In this document: positions 1 to 8,926 of the stretch, one piece after another | Numbering within the stretch: position 1 is the first letter of the stretch | How the letters are laid out: every line of letters begins with the position of its first letter | Source of the DNA: CBDCUF01 sp965222525 | Lineage (GTDB): Bacteria > Pseudomonadota > Alphaproteobacteria > Rickettsiales > UBA8987 | DNA: 64,000 bases | NCBI GenBank assembly: GCA_965222525.1 | Contig: OZ244955.1 | Span: 930,001-994,000, forward strand | Direction: 5' to 3' | Program-made: the position numbers and the translations under genes | Notes under the pieces: model-generated | What the model was told of the DNA's origin: nothing | Database searches by the model: none | What the model saw: only the letters and a program-made list of their open reading frames with translations

Positions 1-46
1 GTAATACCGGTTATTAAAGTTTTCTTTGCCATTGTTTTCACAGGAG

Positions 47-137
47 TTCAGGAATACAAGATAATAAGAATACAGGAAATTACTATAATTCAATTCATTC
101 CTAACTTCTTGTTTTCCTACATTCTTATATTCCTGAA
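47..137. repeat. Palindromic intergenic element before the heptose kinase
   Basis: Imperfect inverted repeat. TTCAGGAATACAAG (47-60) faces CTTATATTCCTGAA (124-137). The same AGGAATATAAGAA / TTCTTATATTCCT word recurs at 14149-14185 and in part near 11090, so this is a dispersed short repeat family rather than a gene-specific operator. Nothing else is recognisable in bases 1-210. Confidence 0.5.
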
Positions 138-210
138 TTCTATCCTTGCCTGCGTGGGTTTTTATAGATAAGTTGCATATCAGGCAAGTGTAAAACTTAT
201 ACAAGTATCC

Positions 211-1329
211 ATGATAATAAGCCGTACCCCATATCGTGTATCTTTCTTCGGAGGAGGAACTGATTATCATACCTGGTACCAGCAATATGGCGGTGCGGTG
301 CTGTCCACCACTATCGGCCATTACTGTTACCTCAACTGCCGGTTCCTGCCGCCTTTCTTTGAGCATAAACACCGTATCGTCTGGACGGAAATCGAGCGGG
401 TTTCCAGTTGCAGTGATATAAAACATCCGGCGGTACGTGGGATTCTGGACTATCTGGGGATTGAACGCGGGCTGGAAATCAGCCATCAGGGGGATTTACC
501 GGCACGTTCCGGGCTTGGCTCCAGTTCCACTTTTACTGTAGGGTTGCTCAATGCGCTATATGCGCTGGGTGGTGGCATGTCGGACAAGAAGCATCTGGCT
601 TGTGAGGCGGTGCATGTCGAGCGTGATATATTACGGGAGAATGTCGGTGTACAGGACCAGATTGCCGCAGCATATGGCGGGTTTAACAGGATAACCATTG
701 CACCGGATGGTGAGTTTAATGTCAATCCGGTTATTCTGCCGCCGGAAAGGCTGAAGAATCTGCAAAACCATATGATGCTGTTTTTTACCGGTGTTTCCCG
801 TACTGCCTCCAATATCGCCGCCGAGAAGATGAAAGCGATTCCAGATAAAAAGGTTGAGTTGAACGAAATAAGGGAAATGGTGGATACTGCGCTGGATATA
901 TTGATGTCGGACAGGGATATCGAGGATTTCGGCAGGCTGCTGCATGAAAGCTGGCTACTGAAGCGCAGTATTTCCAGCAAGATAGCCCCCGATTTTGTTG
1001 ATGATATTTATACAAAGGCACGGGATGCGGGAGCAATTGGCGGGAAATTGCTGGGAGCGGGTGGAGGTGGTTTTATGCTGTTTTTTGTGAAGCCGGAAGA
1101 CCAGCCCAAATTGCTGGATGCACTGGATAATTTACTACTGGTGCCGTTTGAATTTGAAACCTCCGGCTCGCAGATAGTCTATTACGACCCGCAGGTTTTC
1201 TCGCAATCTGCCTTTACCCGCCGTGACTTTATGCATTTGACAGACGGCTCCGATACTGGCAATGTGGAATCGGAAAAAATTATTGCAATTAACAGCAACC
1301 GTAAAAGAAAACTTGCGGTTGTGAGTTAG
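211..1329 (+). CDS. GHMP kinase, D-glycero-D-manno-heptose 7-phosphate kinase-like (HddA family)
   Basis: A 372-residue cytosolic GHMP-family sugar kinase. The N-terminus has the family's SRTPYRVSFFGGGTD motif, and the ATP-binding loop is the Gly/Ser-rich LPARSGLGSSSTF segment near residue 100. A Gly-rich C-terminal motif (KLLGAGGGGF) completes the fold. HddA relatives phosphorylate D-glycero-D-manno-heptose 7-phosphate at C1 on the way to nucleotide-activated heptose for lipopolysaccharide or S-layer glycans. The next gene, GmhA, makes exactly that substrate, which supports the assignment. The two are separated by a repeat element. The ATG at 211 has no clear Shine-Dalgarno sequence. The anomer and downstream nucleotide (GDP or ADP route) cannot be decided here. 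Confidence 0.82.
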   Translation: MIISRTPYRVSFFGGGTDYHTWYQQYGGAVLSTTIGHYCYLNCRFLPPFFEHKHRIVWTEIERVSSCSDIKHPAVRGILDYLGIERGLEISHQGDLPARSGLGSSSTFTVGLLNALYALGGGMSDKKHLACEAVHVERDILRENVGVQDQIAAAYGGFNRITIAPDGEFNVNPVILPPERLKNLQNHMMLFFTGVSRTASNIAAEKMKAIPDKKVELNEIREMVDTALDILMSDRDIEDFGRLLHESWLLKRSISSKIAPDFVDDIYTKARDAGAIGGKLLGAGGGGFMLFFVKPEDQPKLLDALDNLLLVPFEFETSGSQIVYYDPQVFSQSAFTRRDFMHLTDGSDTGNVESEKIIAINSNRKRKLAVVS

Positions 1330-1351
1330 CAGGATTCAATATTTTCGATTT

Positions 1352-1514
1352 CTGTCACCCCGGACACATATTTTCTCGAAATCTTTGATTTCGTCTAGAA
1401 AATATAGTGCTCTCGGGGTTATTTGCGTGACTATATATCCCTTTATATAACCCCGGGAATGGTGTTTTCTGACCAAATTAAAAATTTGGAGAAAACAACC
1501 ATCCGGGGTGACAG
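1352..1514. repeat. Palindromic repeat family A, copy 1
   Basis: About 163 bp bounded by CTGTCACCCCGGA and TCCGGGGTGACAG, which are perfect inverted ends. Inside are a central inverted pair around CGGGGTTAT / ATAACCCCG and two side hairpins, each bordered by TTTTCT and AGAAAA. The tips here are GAAATC/GATTTC and CCAAAT/ATTTGG. Other copies lie at 13781, 17083 and 29958. It lies between the heptose kinase and gmhA and explains the spurious 34-codon upstream extension of gmhA. Confidence 0.9.
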
Positions 1515-1524
1515 GCAGAATTTA

Positions 1525-2136
1525 ATGCAAAACTACATCACAGCAGAGATTATAAAAACCCGTAATACAGTGGATACGGTGCTTGGCGATAGTGCCTTGC
1601 TTGCTGAGGTTGAGATTATTGCCGGCCTGGTGACAAATGCACTGAAAGGCGGTAATAAAATCATGTTTGCCGGTAATGGCGGAAGTGCGGCTGATTCACA
1701 GCATCTTGCTGCAGAGTTGGTAAGCCGTCTTAATTATGACCGGCCGGGGCTGGCTGCCATAGCGCTTACTACCGATACTTCCGCACTCACAGCAATCGGC
1801 AATGATTACGGTTTTGAACATTCATTCGCCAGGCAGATAGAGGCGGTGGGCAGGAAGGGTGATATATTGGTCGCTATATCCACTTCCGGTAATTCGTCCA
1901 ATATATTACATGCGCTGGAAGCTGCCCGCAGCAGGGAAATCACTACAGTCGGGTTTACCGGTAAAACCGGCGGTAAAATGCCCCCTTTGTGTGATAAAAT
2001 CCTGCGTATTCCGTCTACCGAGACCCCGAAAATACAGGAATGCCATATAATGCTCGGCCATATCGTCTGTGCCCTTGCAGAAGATGCAATCTTCGCCGCC
2101 GGATACAAACCCGCTGCGCAAAAGGAAATTGCCTGA
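1525..2136 (+). CDS. gmhA: Phosphoheptose isomerase
   Basis: A SIS-domain isomerase converting sedoheptulose 7-phosphate to D-glycero-D-manno-heptose 7-phosphate, the first step of ADP- or GDP-heptose synthesis. Visible motifs are AGNGGSAADSQHLAAELVSR near residue 60, the ISTSGNSSN phosphate-binding loop, and the C-terminal KIQECHIMLGH segment carrying the catalytic Glu/His pair of the family. The start is set at the ATG at 1525 because the upstream in-frame residues are translated repeat DNA (family A). That gives 203 residues, close to the usual length. It follows the HddA-like kinase that uses its product. Confidence 0.92.
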   Translation: MQNYITAEIIKTRNTVDTVLGDSALLAEVEIIAGLVTNALKGGNKIMFAGNGGSAADSQHLAAELVSRLNYDRPGLAAIALTTDTSALTAIGNDYGFEHSFARQIEAVGRKGDILVAISTSGNSSNILHALEAARSREITTVGFTGKTGGKMPPLCDKILRIPSTETPKIQECHIMLGHIVCALAEDAIFAAGYKPAAQKEIA

Positions 2137-2151
2137 AATTAAATAATATCG

Positions 2152-2715
2152 TCAAATTCCCTGCCATCTTTTGACTATATCAGTGTTGATATCAAACAAA
2201 TCCAGTACCCTGCCGACCGAGTGATTTACTATATCATCAATAGATTCAGGGGAGTTATAAAATGCGGGGAGGGGAGGGGCGATTACAGCGCCCATCTCGG
2301 ACAGGGTTTTCATATGTGACAGATGAACCGTATGGAATGGCGATTCACGTACCATCAATACCAGCCGCCGCCGCTCCTTCAGCACAACATCGGCGGCACG
2401 GGAGAGCAGGTTGCCGTTCATGCCGGTCGCAATCTCGGCAAGCGTACGCATCGAGCAGGGAGCGATAATCATCCCCGTTGTCCTGAACGAACCGCTGGAT
2501 ATGGATGCGGCGATATCATCAACCGAATGGTTTTCATCGGCAAGCTTCTGTATATCGGATAGCCTGTAAGTGGTCTCCTGCGCTATGGTGATGCGGGCAG
2601 CCTTGCTTATAACAAGATGAGTTTCTATATCACTGCCCTGCAATATTTCCAGCAGGCGAATACCATACACCGCCCCCGACGCCCCGCTTATCCCTATTAT
2701 CAGTCGTTTTTTCAT
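2152..2715 (-). CDS. ubiX: Flavin prenyltransferase UbiX
   Basis: 187 residues from the ATG at 2715, preceded by an AGAGAG Shine-Dalgarno. The N-terminal GISGASGAVYGIRL loop is the FMN-binding signature. UbiX attaches dimethylallyl phosphate to FMN to make the prenylated flavin cofactor of UbiD decarboxylases, which act in ubiquinone synthesis. No ubiD is in the window, but other ubiquinone genes (ubiG, coq10) are. It starts 14 bases after the trkH stop on the same strand, so the two are probably co-transcribed. A longer in-frame start overlapping trkH was rejected because homology begins at MKKRLIIG. Confidence 0.92.
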   Translation of the reverse strand: MKKRLIIGISGASGAVYGIRLLEILQGSDIETHLVISKAARITIAQETTYRLSDIQKLADENHSVDDIAASISSGSFRTTGMIIAPCSMRTLAEIATGMNGNLLSRAADVVLKERRRLVLMVRESPFHTVHLSHMKTLSEMGAVIAPPLPAFYNSPESIDDIVNHSVGRVLDLFDINTDIVKRWQGI

Positions 2716-2729
2716 TGTAACTCTCTCTT

Positions 2730-4181
2730 TTAATTTCGCCAGAAATAGGGGGAGAACATTATCATTACGGTGAAGATTTCCAGGCGGCCGACCAGCATAC
2801 CTACGGTCAGCAACCATTTAGCTATGTCTGACAGGCTGCTGTAATTGCCGGTGGGTCCGATTATCTCGCCAAGTCCCGGCCCGAGATTGGCCATAGCCGA
2901 AGCGGCAGCACTCATACTGGTAATATAATCCAGCCCTGTCAGGGACAGCAATACAGCCAGCACCGAAAAGCAGAATGCGAATAATGTAAAGAAAGCCAGC
3001 ACCGAACTGGTAGCTGTTTCCGATATCGGCTTCTTGTTAAATACCGGCCGGAACACACCATGTGGCTGGATAAGCTGGTTAATCTGTGCCTTGGCTATTT
3101 CGTATAATACCTGGTAGCGGAAGATTTTTATTCCACCGGTGGTTGAGCCGGTACACCCTCCGACAACCGCCAGTATAAACATGCTTACCAGCGCAAAGCT
3201 TCCCCATAAATTGTAATCGGCAGAGGCAAAACCCGATGTAGTCGTTACCGACACTACATTGAATGCCGATTTCCTGAGTGCCTCCAGCCATGGTGTATGC
3301 ATCTTTACCGCCAGCCATATGGTGATGGCCGCAACAGCCATACCCAGCATGGCCAGGAACCAGCGTACCTGCGCATCTCGCCACAACACCATCGGTCTGC
3401 CGCGCAGAAACTGGATATATAACACGAAGGGAACTCCGCTGATAATCATGAATATAATCATTACGAATTCTACCCTGGCGTTGTCGAAATAGGCTATAGA
3501 GGCATCATGAGTCGAGAATCCGGCGGTAGCGATGGTAGTCATGGCGTGGCACAGAGCGTCAAACGCATCCATACCCGCTCCCCAAAGGCAGAAAAAGCAT
3601 ACTATACTGAGGAACAGATATATCCCGCTGATAGCGCCGGATATCTGGGTTACCTTGGGCATCACCTTCTCCGATTTATCGGATGATTCGGTACGGAACA
3701 GCTGCATACCGCCGATTTTCAGTACCGGCAATACGGCCATGGCCATCACGATTATCCCTATCCCGCCCAGCCATTGTAATATCGCGCGCCATAGCAGGAT
3801 TCCGGGCGGCATGTCATCGAGTCCGACCAGTATGGTAGCGCCGGTAGTAGTTAGCGCCGACATAGCCTCAAAAAACGCATCGGTATAGCTTAACCCCATA
3901 TCGGCAAACAGGAAGGGTAGCGCGGAGAACATAACCAGCACCACCCAGGTTGATGTGGTAAGAATAAAAGCCTGTTTGAGTGAGAAATTTTTCGATTTGA
4001 ACCCGCGATTGGTGAGAGCCAGTGAGAACCCGACGAATGCGGTGAAGAATGAGGATGCGGCGAACGACTTCCAGTCCGGGTTTTTATCGTATAAATCGGC
4101 GATAGCCGGAATAACCATCGCTACCGACAAAATCACCAGCAGCGCACCGATAACAAGCAATATGGGACGAATATTGGGCAT
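2730..4181 (-). CDS. trkH: Trk-type potassium uptake membrane protein TrkH
   Basis: 483 residues with about ten membrane segments in the inner membrane. All four pore-loop filters of the TrkH/KtrB family are visible: TTTGAT, TIATAGFS, TTTSGFAS and ANLGPGLG, each with the key glycine. The family moves K+ with a cytosolic TrkA regulator, which is not encoded here. The start at 4181 gives a typical N-terminus (MPNIRPILLVIG). It is followed closely by ubiX and lies 137 bases downstream of hemA on the same strand. That gap contains no convincing terminator. Confidence 0.93.
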   Translation of the reverse strand: MPNIRPILLVIGALLVILSVAMVIPAIADLYDKNPDWKSFAASSFFTAFVGFSLALTNRGFKSKNFSLKQAFILTTSTWVVLVMFSALPFLFADMGLSYTDAFFEAMSALTTTGATILVGLDDMPPGILLWRAILQWLGGIGIIVMAMAVLPVLKIGGMQLFRTESSDKSEKVMPKVTQISGAISGIYLFLSIVCFFCLWGAGMDAFDALCHAMTTIATAGFSTHDASIAYFDNARVEFVMIIFMIISGVPFVLYIQFLRGRPMVLWRDAQVRWFLAMLGMAVAAITIWLAVKMHTPWLEALRKSAFNVVSVTTTSGFASADYNLWGSFALVSMFILAVVGGCTGSTTGGIKIFRYQVLYEIAKAQINQLIQPHGVFRPVFNKKPISETATSSVLAFFTLFAFCFSVLAVLLSLTGLDYITSMSAAASAMANLGPGLGEIIGPTGNYSSLSDIAKWLLTVGMLVGRLEIFTVMIMFSPYFWRN

Positions 4182-4318
4182 AGCAGTTGTCAGGTATCAA
4201 TCTCCATGATTAGGCCGTGTTGAGATTTATCCTCGTCTACTCTTCCAAAAGAAGGAAAGCAATAAATACTGTGTTGTTAGATAATAAACTGATATAATAT
4301 CAAACTGCATTTATGACA

Positions 4319-5551
4319 TCAGAACGAAACAGGTTTTTTTGACAAAAATTTTATAGTTAATTCAAGCTCAGCAAATACATCAACAAGGGCGGTGACGAGT
4401 TGTTGCATCATTTCTTCGGTATGCAGCGGGGTTGGGGTAATGCGCAGGCGTTCGGTACCTTTGGGAACGGTAGGATAATTAATGTGTTGAACAAAAATAC
4501 CGTGCTTTTCCAGCAGCAAATTGGAAGCCCTGCGACAATTTACCGGGTCGCCGACCACAACAGGGATAATATGGCTCCGGGTAGTATGCCGTACCTCAAT
4601 TCCCGCATCACCAAGCATGGCTTTTACCTTTGCCACATTGCTATGTAGTTTGTCCCGCTCGGCCGAACTGGCCTTGATATGCTTGACACTGGCAAGGCAT
4701 CCTGCCGCAACCGGTGGAGCCATTGCGGTGGTGAAGATAAATCCCGGACCGTAGCTGCGCAGAAAATCAGCAGTTTCCTCACCGGTTGCCACATAACCGC
4801 CAATTACGCCAAACGCCTTGGCCAAGGTTCCCTGAATAATATCCACCCTGTCCATCAAACCTTCACGCTCGGCAATCCCGCCGCCACGCTCTCCATATAG
4901 CCCAACCGCATGCACCTCATCGAGATATGTAACCGCATCATATTTATCGGCCAGGTCGCAGAATTCCTTTATCGGTGCAATATCACCATCCATTGAATAT
5001 ACTGACTCAAATGCAATAATTTTCGGCCGCTCCCTGTCAACAGACCGGAGCAATTCCTCCAGATGCGCTGCATCATTGTGACGGAACACATATTTCTCAC
5101 AGCGGGCATTGCGTACACCTTCTATCATCGAGGCATGGTTACATTCATCGGAAAATATCACTGTATCCGGCATATTGGCACCCAGCGTACTTAACACAGT
5201 GGAGTTGGCCGCATAGCCGGAGGTAAATACCAGCGCCCGCCGTTTGTTATGCAAATCGGCAAGCTCCTGTTCCAGCAGTACAAGCGGGTGGTTGGTACCG
5301 GCAATATTACGGGTTCCACCCGCCCCCGCACCTATAGACTGCGCTGCATTTACCACTGCCGAAACCACTTTCGGATGCTGCCCCATCCCGAGATAATCAT
5401 TATTGCACCATATGGTTACATCCCGCCCATGGGTATGGTCACGGGCTTTCGGATAGCTTCCGGCATGGCGCTCAAGGTCGGTAAATTCACGATAATTCCC
5501 CGCCAGCTTCAGCTCATTGATTTTCTGTTTGAAGAAATTTTGATAATTCAT
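4319..5551 (-). CDS. hemA: 5-aminolevulinate synthase (C4 pathway)
   Basis: 410-residue PLP enzyme condensing glycine and succinyl-CoA to 5-aminolevulinate, the entry to heme synthesis in alphaproteobacteria and mitochondria. The PLP-lysine lies in GTLAKAFGVIGGY. The YLDEVHAVGLYG segment supplies the PLP-ring aspartate and histidine. The NDYLGMGQHP N-terminus matches ALAS better than KBL or BioF. It starts ten bases after ctaA, so ctaA and hemA form an operon linking early heme synthesis to heme A formation. hemB and hemJ are elsewhere in the window. Confidence 0.95.
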   Translation of the reverse strand: MNYQNFFKQKINELKLAGNYREFTDLERHAGSYPKARDHTHGRDVTIWCNNDYLGMGQHPKVVSAVVNAAQSIGAGAGGTRNIAGTNHPLVLLEQELADLHNKRRALVFTSGYAANSTVLSTLGANMPDTVIFSDECNHASMIEGVRNARCEKYVFRHNDAAHLEELLRSVDRERPKIIAFESVYSMDGDIAPIKEFCDLADKYDAVTYLDEVHAVGLYGERGGGIAEREGLMDRVDIIQGTLAKAFGVIGGYVATGEETADFLRSYGPGFIFTTAMAPPVAAGCLASVKHIKASSAERDKLHSNVAKVKAMLGDAGIEVRHTTRSHIIPVVVGDPVNCRRASNLLLEKHGIFVQHINYPTVPKGTERLRITPTPLHTEEMMQQLVTALVDVFAELELTIKFLSKKPVSF

Positions 5552-5561
5552 TGATTTTCTT

Positions 5562-6572
5562 TCAGGAAGACAATTTTTTACCTATATATAATGAAACTGT
5601 CAGCAATACCAGTGCAAATGCCTGATGTAAGGAAGCTAACGGAACGGGAACCACATATATCAGTGTCATAACCCCGAGTATGAACTGCACCAGAACCGCT
5701 CCCAGCAACATATTGACTGCAGTTTTGATATGGCTCCTGCGCATGGCAAGCCAGAAAATAATAACAGAAATTGTAATTATATAAGCCAGAATGCGATGGA
5801 AAAACTGTACCATTATGGTATTTTCCAGAAAATTCATATACCAGGGGGAGTGTGCAAACAGCCCTGCAGGGATAAAATCACCATCCATCAGAGGGAAAGT
5901 ATTATAGCTCAAACCGGCATCCAGCCCAGCAACAAAACCTCCGGCAGCTATCTGTAAGATAATCATCAGGGTTATTATGTAGGCTGTGAATCTCCCCTTC
6001 TTCGGATGCTTATCCGCACTGCCCTGCCATAATCCCAGCGCCAGCAGAAACATTGCCGAATAAATCACCACAGCCAGCAGCAGATGTGCAACAAGCCGAT
6101 AATGGCTGACATCGGGACGGTCAACCAGCCCACTCTTTACCATATACCAGCCCATCACCCCCTGCATCGCACCGAGGATAAAAATCCCCGTCAGTTTTAT
6201 CTTAAGCGGCCTGTCCAGCTTGCGCCGGAATAAAAACCATATAAAAGGCAGAAAGAATACAATACCGGTCAGTCGTCCCAAAAGACGATGGATATATTCC
6301 AGCCGGAAAATATCCTTGAACTCCTCCAGTGACATACCGTAATTCTTCTCACGGTATTCAGGGGTACGGCGGTAATTATCAAACTCCGCCTGCCATTCCG
6401 CCATATTCATCGGCGGCAGGATACGGCTGACCGGTTTCCAGTCGGTCATCGAAAGACCGGATTCGGTCAGGCGGGTCACACCTCCCACCACAACCATACC
6501 AAACACCATAAAACAGCAAACAAACAGCCATATGGCTATGCTTTTGTTATTCTGATTATTTTCTGGGGACAT
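5562..6572 (-). CDS. ctaA: Heme A synthase, COX15/CtaA type
   Basis: 336 residues with eight predicted membrane spans. It oxidises the C8 methyl of heme O to a formyl group, giving heme A for aa3 oxidases. The four conserved heme-ligand histidines appear in EYIHRLLGR, DVSHYRLVAHLL, QFFHRILAY and ASLHQAF. The TRLTESGLSMTDWKPV motif after the first span is diagnostic. It is divergent from the oxidase subunit-I-like gene at 6630, with a 57-base shared upstream region, and sits directly upstream of hemA. Confidence 0.95.
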   Translation of the reverse strand: MSPENNQNNKSIAIWLFVCCFMVFGMVVVGGVTRLTESGLSMTDWKPVSRILPPMNMAEWQAEFDNYRRTPEYREKNYGMSLEEFKDIFRLEYIHRLLGRLTGIVFFLPFIWFLFRRKLDRPLKIKLTGIFILGAMQGVMGWYMVKSGLVDRPDVSHYRLVAHLLLAVVIYSAMFLLALGLWQGSADKHPKKGRFTAYIITLMIILQIAAGGFVAGLDAGLSYNTFPLMDGDFIPAGLFAHSPWYMNFLENTIMVQFFHRILAYIITISVIIFWLAMRRSHIKTAVNMLLGAVLVQFILGVMTLIYVVPVPLASLHQAFALVLLTVSLYIGKKLSS

Positions 6573-6629
6573 TTGCGGATAGATGATGTAATTGATAGCT
6601 GTCTACACCCCTAACTTGCTTCAATCAAC

Positions 6630-8027
6630 ATGAACAATAACCCTGATAATTTTTCCCTTACTTTCCCTGAAACATCCCGTTCTGTTGCAAGGGGGTGGAT
6701 GGTGCTGGCGATATCGGCGCTGGCGGTGTCGGGGCTGTTTGCATTATTGCTGGCACTCTCACGTACACCTGGTTTCCAGGCAATAATACCATTCAGGGAT
6801 TTCTTCCATACTGCGCTGGTGACACATGTAAACCTCTCCATACTGGTATGGATGCTGGCCTTTGCATCGGTACAATGGGCTTCCGTACAGCAAACCCGAC
6901 CCAATATACTCGACTGGAGCGCACTGATTTCCGCCATACTCGGTACAATATTATTCACCATCGCTCCTTTCATAAGCGAAGGCAATCCCTTGCAGAATAA
7001 TTACATACCTATCCTGCAGAACAGAATCTTTTTCATCGGGCTGGCATTATTCGGGGTCGGGATATTCCTCAATGCAGCATTACTAATAATCCGTATGTTC
7101 CGCCGTAAATACACCCCTACCCGTGTATGCAACATAACGCCATCCATAGCGCAGAAATTCGGGATTTACAGTAGCGGAATAATAGTCCTGATGGCGATGA
7201 TATGTTTTATACTATCATACAAACAGCTATCACCACCGCAAATACGCAGCCTCTATTTTGCGGAAGATTTCTATGAATTACTGTTCTGGGGAGGCGGACA
7301 TGTATTGCAGTTCGCATATCTTCAGGCAATGCTTATTGCCTGGCTGGCACTGGCAGGCAGTCTGCAATTGAAACTGAAGCTGTCGCCCAACACTGCGGTA
7401 TTACTTTTCAAACTCAATGCTATTATAATACTGGTAAGCCCTGTTGCCTATTTCCAGTATAATATCACTGATTTTGAACATACAGATTTTTTCACGATGC
7501 AGATGCGTCATGGCGGCGGGGTATCGGCATTCATAGCCGGCCTGCTGGTTACTATCGGATTTTTTACTACCCGAAAGATTGCCATATCACTAAAGCCACA
7601 ACGTAATGCGCTGATATGGTCGATTATATTATTTGGTGCAGGCGGGGCGCTGGGTTTTATGATAGTCGGAACCGACACTACTACTCCTGCGCATTATCAT
7701 GGCTCAATTGTCGGAATAACCATGGCGCTGATGGGGCTTACATATAATATCCTGCCGAAGCTGGGTTATGGTGAAGTGAAAGGCTGGATCTCCCACTGGC
7801 AGCCGCATTTATATGGCGGCGGGCAGTTGATGCACATATCGGGGCTGGCGGTTTCCGGCGGCTATGGCGCATTACGCAAGACGCCTGGTGCAATGGAAAC
7901 TATCGAGGCAAAGATAAGTATGGGATTCATGGGGGCGGGAGCGCTGCTCGCCACCATCGGCGGATTATTTTTTGTAATCATTGCATTTACATCCATCTAT
8001 AAATCACGTATAGTGAGGAAATGCTGA
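6630..8027 (+). CDS. Heme-copper oxidase subunit I-like membrane protein
   Basis: 465 residues with about twelve membrane spans. The candidate redox ligands resemble subunit I of heme-copper (cbb3/NO-reductase-like) oxidases. They are a His in VTHVNLSILVWML (low-spin heme), GGGHVLQFAY (CuB His followed by a Tyr at the H+6 position), TPAHYHGSIVGI, and QLMHISGLAVSGG. No subunit II or III, CcoO or CcoP gene follows. The next gene is a cyclophilin, so it looks like an orphan subunit. It is divergent from ctaA. Family membership is fairly clear from the histidine pattern; the partner subunits, electron donor and substrate are unknown. Confidence 0.7.
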   Translation: MNNNPDNFSLTFPETSRSVARGWMVLAISALAVSGLFALLLALSRTPGFQAIIPFRDFFHTALVTHVNLSILVWMLAFASVQWASVQQTRPNILDWSALISAILGTILFTIAPFISEGNPLQNNYIPILQNRIFFIGLALFGVGIFLNAALLIIRMFRRKYTPTRVCNITPSIAQKFGIYSSGIIVLMAMICFILSYKQLSPPQIRSLYFAEDFYELLFWGGGHVLQFAYLQAMLIAWLALAGSLQLKLKLSPNTAVLLFKLNAIIILVSPVAYFQYNITDFEHTDFFTMQMRHGGGVSAFIAGLLVTIGFFTTRKIAISLKPQRNALIWSIILFGAGGALGFMIVGTDTTTPAHYHGSIVGITMALMGLTYNILPKLGYGEVKGWISHWQPHLYGGGQLMHISGLAVSGGYGALRKTPGAMETIEAKISMGFMGAGALLATIGGLFFVIIAFTSIYKSRIVRKC

Positions 8028-8093
8028 GTTCCAGGGTTTTCAGCGGGAGGCTCAACACACAGCACTCAACACTAAACAAAAGGAGGAATCGCA

Positions 8094-8681
8094 ATGTCTA
8101 AAAAATCAAAAACAATTCTGGCCAGTTTTTCATTTATCGCTATACTGGCGATATCAGGAATCATTTTATGGAGTAATATCGCTATGGCAGAAATCAAGGA
8201 TCCGGAAAATACGCTTATACTGGAGCTAAAAGACGGTGATGTAATTATCGAAATGAAACCGGACCTGGCACCGAATCATGTCAAAAGGATAAAGGAACTG
8301 GTGCGCGACGGATTTTATGACGGGCTGAAATGGCACCGCGTTATCGACGGGTTTATGGCACAGACCGGCGACCCGCAGGGTAATGGTACCGGCGGTTCGG
8401 GGCAGAATCTGGATGCGGAGTTTTCCGATGCAAATCATATACGTGGCACGGTTTCCATGGCACGGGCAACCCCGCCAAACAGTGCAGACAGCCAGTGGTT
8501 TATCTGCCTGGACAAGGCGTCTCATCTGGACGGGCAATATACTGTATGGGGACAGGTTGTTGATGGTATGGAACATGTTGATAAAATCCGTAAAGGTGAC
8601 AAGATGGCCAACGGAACTGTCGACACCCCCGATACTATAATGAGCCTTAAAGTTGCCGCTGACGTGCAGCAGGGCGGCTAG
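8094..8681 (+). CDS. Peptidyl-prolyl cis-trans isomerase, cyclophilin type, membrane-anchored or secreted
   Basis: 195 residues. A lysine-rich N-terminus is followed by a hydrophobic stretch (about residues 10-30), suggesting a signal peptide or anchor and a periplasmic location. The cyclophilin core includes the FYDGLKWHRVIDGFMAQTGDP active-site region, GTGGSGQNLDAEF, and MARATPPNSADSQWFI. The family accelerates prolyl isomerisation during folding. AAAGGAGG directly upstream of the ATG is one of the best Shine-Dalgarno sequences in the window. A short AACAC/CAGCAC-rich word repeat (8044-8075) precedes it. Confidence 0.9.
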   Translation: MSKKSKTILASFSFIAILAISGIILWSNIAMAEIKDPENTLILELKDGDVIIEMKPDLAPNHVKRIKELVRDGFYDGLKWHRVIDGFMAQTGDPQGNGTGGSGQNLDAEFSDANHIRGTVSMARATPPNSADSQWFICLDKASHLDGQYTVWGQVVDGMEHVDKIRKGDKMANGTVDTPDTIMSLKVAADVQQGG

Positions 8682-8687
8682 GGCAAA

Positions 8688-8709
8688 CCTCCCCCGCTTG
8701 CGGGGGAGG
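8688..8709. repeat. GC-rich hairpin after the cyclophilin gene
   Basis: CCTCCCCCGC TTG CGGGGGAGG forms a near-perfect hairpin seven bases past the stop. The identical hairpin follows rplY at 59997. There is no T-tract, so it is better read as a fragment of repeat family B than as a classical rho-independent terminator, though it may still end transcripts. Confidence 0.55.
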
Positions 8710-8717
8710 CAGGGATT

Positions 8718-8871
8718 CGTTGTCATCCCGAACGTGTTTCGGGATCCATTTATCAAAACCCTGATGACTGTCATTGGCAAACAAACTTTTCAAAATACAA
8801 AACTCGATTATCTATCTTCAAGATTCCATCATTGGGCAAATAGATGCTGAAACAAGTTCAGCATGACAACG
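8718..8871. repeat. REP-like palindromic element between the cyclophilin and hemB
   Basis: A 154-bp element with perfect 9-bp inverted ends (CGTTGTCAT / ATGACAACG). It contains two internal hairpins: ATCCCGAA..TTTCGGGAT near 8724-8745 and TGCTGAA..TTCAGCA near 8844-8862. Its size and plan resemble family A, but the sequence differs. It lies in the 245-base gap before hemB. Confidence 0.7.
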
Positions 8872-8926
8872 TCTGATTTCTGGTATATAAAGCCCTGATT
8901 ATTTGAGCATCTGTTATATTCCAGCA

